Origin: Bactericera cockerelli
Taxonomy: Eukaryota; Arthropoda; Insecta; Hemiptera; Triozidae
DNA: 64,000 nt
Direction: 5' to 3'
NCBI GenBank assembly: GCA_024516035.1
Contig: CM044964.1
Span: forward strand, 1,995,784-2,059,783
Shown: positions 58,019-64,000 of the stretch, one piece after another
Layout: every line of letters starts with the position of its first letter
Numbering within the stretch: position 1 is the first letter of the stretch
Notes under the pieces: generated by a model
Told to the model about the DNA's origin: nothing
Seen by the model: the letters and a program-made list of their open reading frames with translations, nothing else
The model's database searches: none
Translations under genes and position numbers: made by a program

Positions 58019-61000
58019 GTGAGACTAAACTCTTGGTTTAAAGCCAAATTTTAAAATAGGATTAGATTTAATATAAGCCAGACCCTCTCTCTCCTCAGAG
58101 GTAAAACTAACCACAGAGACCTAAAGCCCAACTTGAAGGACCGTCAAACTTAGCCCTTACAAATTATACTCCTTGACTAGTTAAAAGTTTACTGACCCAG
58201 TGATAGCTGCCAGTTCTCTAGTGGGAAAGTTTGCTGAGACATAACTCTGGTCTAGAAATTATCCTCCTATTCCTGAACTACATACAGGTACATGTAATCT
58301 GAAAATTCTAGTTAAAAAAATAACTTGTGAGAGTTGTCATAGAAATTCAGTAGAATGAGGACCAAAGGAGGATAGGTAATGATCCCTTACTGGCCCTGGT
58401 TAATATGCCAGTTCTTCTTTTGGAAAGTCAGGTTACCTATCTATTTATAGTAAATCTTTGATTCAGAAAATAACTGATGGGTCTGATAGGTTATTTCTAC
58501 GTAAACTTCAAGAAACAAGGGAGCTTAATTTTTTTTTTTGGTGATTATCCTTTGGTGGTGTAGGGACATCTGCCTGTTCTAGGCTAGGGATACATGACTT
58601 TCAAAATTGTGGTTCAGAACTTTAACTCCTGGGTTACCTCCAGTGTAAAGAGGATTGTCCTCAAACTCACTTAGTGAATTGGGCAATAAACCTATCACAT
58701 TAACTTTTCTTGAGATATATCCAGAGTTGCATTGAAATAGTATATGAATGAAAATTTATATTTTACAAAGTATCCCAGGTATCAAAGTACCTTTCCTGAT
58801 CTCACGCACTATTTATGTTGTGTGAAATCATGAAATACACAGTTTTGAATTGTGTTTAGAAGGTACTTTCTTTGATACAAAGATGATCAGTCTTCATTGT
58901 AGTGTTGGAAGCCACAATGTTGGAAGTTAATGAATAATTTACATTCAAGAAAGATTAAGAATAGAATAGAATATACCCTAGAATAGAATATACCTTGTTT
59001 ATACTGCCAAGGTAAGACTGAAAAGTCCCTTTACTCCAGCAGTCAAACAGGTCTTATATATTTTATAGGATAAAAGGTCTCATATATTTTATAGGATAAA
59101 TTAAGCTCCCTTTAAGGTTTAATTTCCTGTCTAAGTAGCTATGTACAGAATTATGCATTTAATCAACAGAGGCTTGTATAAATTTTACATTGATAGATTT
59201 GTGTGTACACCTCTAGTGATGGGACTGTTACTAAACCCATCTCACTAAAATACTAATCAGTTTGCTTTAGTACCTAGAGTGTTATTATTAATTGATAGTG
59301 TTAATTTGGTTACTGTAAACAGCTGGTAGAAGCAAGTGTCTTATTCAATGTCCTAAAAAAAGGAGAAGAAGAAAATTGAATCAGTTAAATTTTATAAATG
59401 GAAATTTCTTCAATTGTACAACTATAACTTCATTGTGTTTATTTTTCATTCATTTCAGACTGTCAAATAAGTCAGGTATCATCACAGATGGTCCTGGCAA
59501 TTATTCCATAGATGTAAAATGTAGTTGGCTCATTGATGCCAGTGATACTCCAAATGCTACTATAAGACTTCATTTCAACTCCTTTGCTACGGAATGTGGT
59601 TGGGATCATTTGTATATATTTGACGGTGATAGTGTTCATGCTCCCCTATTGGGAGTTTTCAGGTAAGATGATGAAAATATATATTTTTAAAAAATGCAAT
59701 ATTTTTTTATTAACAACAAAATGTAATAATATTACCCATAAAAATATCTTCATTTAAAGCTAGATAAGGACTAACAATCCCATTATTCCAGATGTAAGTC
59801 CAAAATAAATTATTCTGTGGTCAAAATTCCAAATAGGAAAATAACTTGTCCATTATCTTGAATTGTTTTCAAAACTGTAGTCTGTGGCTCTCTAGACCCC
59901 ACAGAAGAAGAAATATAGTATCATGAAGGGTCTACATCAATTTTGCCTATTTAGAAAGAGGCTCAAAGAAAACAATTTAATAAATTGCTGATCTTAAATA
60001 TTGGTTTGATTTACATAGGCATCTGGAAAAAGTTACTTTTAAGGTCCACTTATCAATTATATTTCTCATAAGAAAAATAAAGAAAGTCCCATTTTTTTAA
60101 ACTTAGTTATCAATACATCAGCTGTTTCAAAAATAAAATCTATGAATTAATCATAGGTAAGAGAAAGTGTTTTTTACATAAATTTTCTATTTTGTGTCTA
60201 TTATAGATAGGTACTATTTTTTAAACACTAGTCCCTTTGTTAATTTAATTTTTTAATTCCCTGTTCCAGTGGTCTCATGTATGATGGAGACTACTCAATT
60301 CATAGAGTTCCTGAAATAGTCGCTCACTCAGGCTTTGCTCTCTTGCATTTCTACAGTGATGTTGCTTACAATATGTCTGGCTTCAATATTTCGTATAGGT
60401 AAGTTCAAATAATGTATCTTGAAACTCTAGAATTTTTACACTCAGAATTATGTGCTCACTGTATGTCTGTTGTAAATATTTCTTATAGGTAAGTTATTTT
60501 ACTTGAATCTCTAGTTTCAAAAGTGTTTATCTAATTAAGAAAAAAGTTTTTGCTAGAGGATAGACTCCCCCCTCCATACCAAAAAAATAACTCTTATTTA
60601 TTTAATGAGCATTATTAAAATTTAAATCACCAGAATAGTTAGCTCAAAAGTTAGCTTTGTATCATCCAACATTTTACCCAACATAGAACAGTTTTTCTAT
60701 GGGAGGTGAACTTACTCATAATCCAACTCTGATTTTTCAATCTTCCAGATCTTCTTCTTTATGTCCTTCTCTGTTACCAAATGTGGGATAGATATCAAAT
60801 TGCCTCTTGTCTCCTAGATTGTAGCAGCCAAGGATAAATAATCTCCCTTGCCTTTATCCCATATTAGCTTATGTTGCTTTTGGGGTCGGCATTGTTCAAT
60901 CTCATGATTGAGGTTGGTAGGGTGGAGCACGTTTTTATGGCTGGATGCCCTTCCTAACGCTAACGATTCTACTTGCTTTAACGTCCTGGATTAGGACGGG

Positions 61001-63789
61001 GGTTTTACCCTCCATTCGCTGGGAATCGTACCAGCTACCCACATTAACCTCACCCAGCCTGGGTAGGGCCGGAAATGGCAGCCTCACGTGTTTGGATGGA
61101 ACAGAATTTTCTTCGAAAAGTCTGCCCCAGCCGGGAGTTGAACTCGGGAACTCTGGACTACGGGCAGTAGTCACAACCATTACGCCACGGAGGCTGTTTG
61201 TAGCAGCCAAGAATAAAGAGTTTTTATCTTAATAGTACCAACTTCTAAAGTTTTGAAGCCATGATGTTCGTTTTTTACCTCTTCTCCCCTCAACCTTGCC
61301 TTTTATAATAAGTGATGGAATTTTTTTTCTTCCAGATCACAAACAATTAACTCTGTATATAATTGTACTTATTTCTAACCCACTATTGTTGTTGTTGTTG
61401 TAGCCAGCTTGGCTACAGCTGGAGGGTTGAGTGATGATCTTCAGCCAACTTTATTTCAAAGTTGGCTCGTCCTGAACCACATATTTCTATGTGCGATCAA
61501 CCATCATGAGGACATGAACTTTTCTTTATAAGCCATTAAACCCTTAGGAAACTGCAAGCTCGCCTGGCTTGTGAGGGTTGGCTAGTCTCTTCTCTGTTTA
61601 TAGTCCTCTAGCGAGACACTGGTCTTCTCCCTGTTTAACGTCCCCCAGCCAGACTAACCCACTATTGTATTCATTTCCAGTGTCAACTCCTGCCCGAGTG
61701 CTAAGTCAGATAGTACCTGCTCCGGAAATGGTGTGTGTATCGAGGGTGTGTGCACGTGTGATGCCATGTACATGGGTCCTGCGTGTGATGTGCCCATCTG
61801 TCCTCACAACTGTAGCTACTCCAATGGGGTGTGTCGTCCGGAGGCTCATCGCTGCGAGTGTCTGGACAAGTACAAGGGTGAGTTGCACGAACTTGAACAA
61901 TTTTTTTTTTTTTTTTTTTTTTTACGCTTTATTAGGAGGACAAAGTACATTGGTAACAGTATAAAATTTAAAAAAGAAAAAGAAGAAAAAAAAAAAAAAA
62001 AACAAACAAATGACAAAATAAGTAAGTAAAAAAAGAAAAAAAAAACAATGATGTCCCACATCTAAAAATCTAGGGACCTAACTAAAACTCAATCTTTTTT
62101 TTAGAAGCGTGATTTCAAGACTCCATTTTAAATCAGTCACAAATCAGCCACGTCACATTACCTTTCCATCTTGTTCTGAGCCTCCCTCTGGGTCAATAAG
62201 CGTGGCCATCTTATTTCCTTATTCCATCTTAGTCCGTCCCGGTGGTAAAAGGTGGCACTTTGGGAATCCAGCGATCGTGGTTACGCAACCCAGCCGGGAC
62301 ATGACAAGTTATCCTTCCGTTTGGGATTTTTATCACATAATAATACGTCTTGGGCTTACTGCTGGAATAATGGGACTTAATAGTCCTAATCGAGCAGTAT
62401 AAATAAGGTGATATTATTATTATTAATCCAGAGGTTGTGCGTTTGAAAACCAGCCGGGACATGACAAGTTATCATCACATTTGGGATCGTCCCCACATAA
62501 TTATACGTCTTGGGTTTACTGCTGGAATGGGACTCGTGACTCCTAATCATAGTATATATATCACAAAAATACATTCTGTCCATTTTTGTTTTCGTCATAA
62601 GTTAGTCCATAAGTTAGATAGGGTGACAATGTTTTATAAACTAAAAAATATACTTCGTTGGGAAACAAACACAGAAACACAAGACATCGATATCAATGAA
62701 GAAAAGAGACTAATTTATCTTCCAACAGTTCCCTACTTCAAGGAAAAGTACAATATCAATGACTGGGATGTAATTGGACTGTGGTTTGGAGTCAGGGGAA
62801 CAGCTTCTCCTTTCCTGTGCAATTTTTTCAAAACACACAACATTAAGAAAAAGACGCTGAAAGATATGTGCCGGACAGTATTGAAAGACACACTTCATAT
62901 CATTAACAAACATCTATACACCTAATATTGAATAATGAGGAAAAAAAAAAGAAGAAGAACAGAAAAATAGAAGAAAAAAAATAATAACAACAAAGAAAAA
63001 TGGAATAACTAACTAGTTTGATTTGTATACTGTGTGCTTTTGGCAACTCACATAGTGAGCAGTACATTAATAAATATATTAATTGTTTCCCCCCATACTA
63101 CATTTGTAGGGTTTGCTGTAGAGACAATGGGTTCAAGAAATAGGAGCAATGTTGGTAGATAAATCTGGAATGAAGATGGCTGGACAGTACCTCTATCAGA
63201 GAATCAGCATTGAGATACAGAAGTTTCTTTGAAATAGTACGCATAGACGACCGGCATGTTTTTAGTAAGTTCTCCCGTGGGACCGTCGATGTTTAGGCTA
63301 TTCACAAGTGAAGTACATGCGTGTACCACCGGTGGTACACCCGGTCCATTCCGTACAGACACGCGTGTACCGGTGGTACACCCGGTCGTCCAAGTGTTAA
63401 GATGTTCGAATTTCAAATATATTCCAATTATATTTCAAAAAAAAAAATTAGGCAGTATGATGAAGGTGATATTATTTTACTATTATTCTTTTCCCAGGTG
63501 ACGACTGCAGCCAAATTTCGGACCGCGGCTTCTGGTCTCCCGTCACGCTCAACAACCGAGACTTTCTCCCCGACGGCTCTGCCTCGCACTCCGCCACTGT
63601 GTGGCGAGACTCCATGTACGTGATAGGCGGCGAGGCATGGCCGAAGTTCGCGCGATCCGAGGCATGGCCGAAGCGCGAGGAGGCGGCGGGGGGTCTGAGT
63701 GAGCTGCCCATGATCTATGTGTACGATTTCAACGGGGGCGTGTGGGAAACAGCGCACATGGCAGAGCCAAGGGCCGCGCCTGCGAGGAG
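57783..63789 (+). CDS. attractin/distracted-type membrane protein, 5' part (five exons)
   Basis: Likely the insect homologue of attractin (Drosophila distracted), a large cell-surface EGF/CUB/kelch protein. Exons 57783-58018, 59459-59662, 60270-60398, 61681-61877 and 63498-63789 join in phase (352 codons so far). Order: hydrophobic segment (about 22-36, VPVVVVIIYTFVFIV), EGF-like region (residues 50-74, CVCHDGWHGDSC), CUB domain (SGIITDGPGNYSIDVKCSWL, FATECGWDHLYIFDGDSVHA, LLHFYSDVAYNMSGFNISY), second EGF region (CPHNCSYSNGVCRP, CECLDKYKG) and the first kelch blade (HSATVWRDSMYVIGG, WETAHM). The start ATG is the first after an in-frame TAA at 57741. The gene continues beyond the window. Confidence 0.9.
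58195..58480 (+). repeat. decayed copies of the attractin exon 1 end and donor
   Basis: GATAGCTGCCAGTTCTCTAG with TGGGAAAGTTTGCTGAGACA at 58202-58240 parallels the exon end GACAGCTGCCAGTTCTGTAG, TGGTAAAGTCAGGTGAGACT. The likeness continues into the intron (AACTCT.GGTTTA). A third, weaker copy is at 58409-58440 (TGCCAGTTCT, GGAAAGTCAGG). Confidence 0.75.
59459..59662 (+). CDS. attractin exon 2: first CUB half
   Basis: The acceptor is TTCATTTCAG and the donor is TTTTCAG|GTAAGA. It encodes LSNKSGIITDGPGNYSIDVK, CSWLIDASDTPNATIRLHFN, SFATECGWDHLYIFDGDSVH and APLLGVF. The CUB Cys pair (C of CSW, C of TECGW) and the acidic YIFDGD motif are present. Confidence 0.92.
60270..60398 (+). CDS. attractin exon 3: second CUB half
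   Basis: The acceptor is CCCTGTTCCAG and the donor is CGTATAG|GTAAGT. It encodes GLMYDGDYSIHRVPEIVAHS, GFALLHFYSDVAYNMSGFNI and SY. The FYSD and GFNISY text is characteristic of CUB ends. Confidence 0.92.
60455..60515 (+). repeat. copy of the attractin exon 3 end and donor
   Basis: TGTATGTCTGTTGTAAATAT, TTCTTATAGGTAAGTTATT and TGAATCTCTAG parallel the exon end ATATGTCTGGCTTCAATATT, TCGTATAGGTAAGTTCAA and TGAAACTCTAG. The copy keeps a perfect TATAGGTAAGT donor 85 bases downstream of the true one. Confidence 0.85.
60830..61197 (-). mobile_element. SINE family E, full length
   Basis: Reverse of the 34256 copy, with GGAGTTGAACTCGGGAACTC (head, inverted) and CCAGCCTGGGTAGGGCC. It is inserted in attractin intron 3. 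Confidence 0.85.
61385..61660 (+). mobile_element. dispersed repeat shared with 29290-29545
   Basis: (TTG)n, CCAGCTTGGCTACAGCTGG, ATAAGCCATTAAACCCTTAG and CTCGCCTGGCTTGTGAGGG. The end (GTCCCCCAGCCAGACTAA) is the inverse of the 39-bp unit at 19369. Confidence 0.7.
61681..61877 (+). CDS. attractin exon 4: EGF-like domain after CUB
   Basis: The acceptor is TTCATTTCCAG and the donor is TACAAGG|GTGAGT. It encodes VNSCPSAKSDSTCSGNGVCI, EGVCTCDAMYMGPACDVPIC, PHNCSYSNGVCRPEAHRCEC and LDKYKG. The Cys spacing gives about one and a half EGF modules. Confidence 0.93.
61900..62095 (+). repeat. T run, TTTATTAGGAGGACA and A-rich body
   Basis: The start (T run, CGCTTTATTAGGAGGACAAA) resembles family H, but the conserved end is absent and replaced by GATGTCCCACATC. 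A related or degenerate element. Confidence 0.45.
62236..62423 (+). mobile_element. SINE family C, copy 1 of a tandem pair
   Basis: GTCCCGGTGGTAAAAGGTGG, CAACCCAGCCGGGACATGAC, GGGCTTACTGCTGGAATAAT and GAGCAGTATAAATAAGGTG. The CTCAGT part of the head is deleted. Confidence 0.75.
62424..62560 (+). mobile_element. SINE family C, copy 2 of a tandem pair
   Basis: ATCCAGAGGTTGTGCGTTTG, AAAACCAGCCGGGACATGAC and GGGTTTACTGCTGGAATGGG. It starts inside the head and follows copy 1 directly. Confidence 0.7.
62622..62925 (+). pseudogene. mobile-element ORF remnant
   Basis: An open stretch of about 100 codons has YLPTVPYFKEKYNINDWDVI, GLWFGVRGTASPFLCNFFKT and LKDTLHIINKHLYT, then TAA. It looks like real protein and resembles C-terminal parts of uncharacterised arthropod retroelement polyproteins with a P-F-K-x-K-Y, W-x-V-x-G-L, G-x-R-G order. 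The assignment is from memory and not certain. It lacks splice sites fitting attractin and is in a different frame, so it is not part of that gene. Confidence 0.5.
63237..63400. mobile_element. TTAA MITE related to 41676-41833
   Basis: The right end is GGTCGTCCAAGTGTTAA; the left end is decayed (GCATAGACGACCGG). The 20-base palindrome GTGTACCACCGGTGGTACAC occurs near 63323, with a shortened copy near 63366. Opposite orientation to the 41676 element. Confidence 0.75.
63498..63789 (+). CDS. attractin exon 5: first kelch blade
   Basis: The acceptor is CTTTTCCCAG and the donor is GCGAGGAG|GTGAGC. It encodes DDCSQISDRGFWSPVTLNNR, DFLPDGSASHSATVWRDSMY, VIGGEAWPKFARSEAWPKRE, EAAGGLSELPMIYVYDFNGG and VWETAHMAEPRAAPARR. 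The kelch signature (MYVIGG, YVYDF, W) is clear. EAWPKFARS/EAWPKREEA is an in-frame duplication of 27 bases in a kelch loop. GC-rich exon. Confidence 0.9.
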
Positions 63790-63966
63790 GTGAGCTTATT
63801 AGTTATGTAACACACATTGGGTCTTATTTAAAAAAAAAAAAAAAACGAAAAAAATATTACAAAAACACAAAAAATATTAAAAAAATACAAACAGAACAGA
63901 CTTCTGCTAGTAGGGCTGCGCCTGCTAGGAGGTGACTTTATTAATATTGCAATACACATAGGGTCT

Positions 63967-63975
<9 letters not shown>
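63790..63975 (+). repeat. duplicated attractin exon 5 end and donor
   Basis: AGGGCTGCGCCTGCTAGGAG followed by GTGACTTTATTAATATTG at 63911-63948 repeats the true exon end AGGGCCGCGCCTGCGAGGAG with GTGAGCTTATTAGTTATG. The next words (ACACATAGGGTCTTATT plus an A run) repeat the intron start (ACACATTGGGTCTTATT plus an A run). The unit is about 135 bases and may continue past the window edge. Confidence 0.9.

Positions 63976-64000
<25 letters not shown>

Overview
This is a window of a large, repeat-rich animal genome, almost certainly an insect and probably a hemipteran (planthopper-like). The grounds are split genes with GT-AG introns, a beta-adrenergic-like octopamine receptor (an arthropod monoamine receptor type), several SINE families, arthropod-type LINE fragments and very long purine-rich tracts. 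The order is a guess from the style of the repeats, not from a diagnostic gene. There is nothing prokaryotic, and none of the long open frames inside the simple-sequence tracts is a gene.

Three protein genes can be assembled exon by exon with matching splice phases. (1) The last three coding exons of a beta-type octopamine receptor lie on the + strand at 18826-28100; its earlier exons are left of the window. (2) A complete NOP56 (box C/D snoRNP core protein) lies on the - strand from 52673 to 33458, with ten coding exons and 575 codons plus stop. Its first coding exon ends directly after the ATG. (3) The first five coding exons of an attractin/distracted-type protein lie on the + strand from 57783 to 63789 and run off the right edge. 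They encode a hydrophobic N-terminus, EGF, CUB, EGF and the start of the kelch propeller. The receptor and NOP56 are convergent; NOP56 and attractin are divergent.

Region by region: 1-8.8 kb has no gene and holds GA-rich tracts, SINEs and a MITE carrying an eight-copy tandem array. 8.8-10.95 kb is a 5'-truncated LINE with a 14-bp target-site duplication. 11-18.8 kb is SINEs and purine or pyrimidine tracts. 18.8-28.8 kb is the receptor, with two abutting foldback elements (21.2-24.2 kb) and a 25-bp minisatellite (25.5-26.7 kb) in its introns. 28.8-33.4 kb is intergenic SINEs and a 60-bp minisatellite that reaches almost to the NOP56 stop codon. 33.4-52.7 kb is NOP56, whose introns hold two exon-end-derived arrays and a 2.7-kb inverted-repeat element. 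53.2-56.6 kb is another inverted-repeat element with a zinc-finger-like open frame. 57.8-64 kb is attractin.

The most unusual observation is that six of the roughly fourteen visible 5' splice sites, spread over all three genes, are followed in the intron by tandem or dispersed copies of a segment spanning the exon's last bases and its GT donor. Copy number runs from one (attractin) through four (receptor) and seven (NOP56 intron 6) to about 45 (NOP56 intron 7). Copies of acceptors are almost absent. This looks like a recurrent process acting at exon 3' ends rather than random minisatellite birth.
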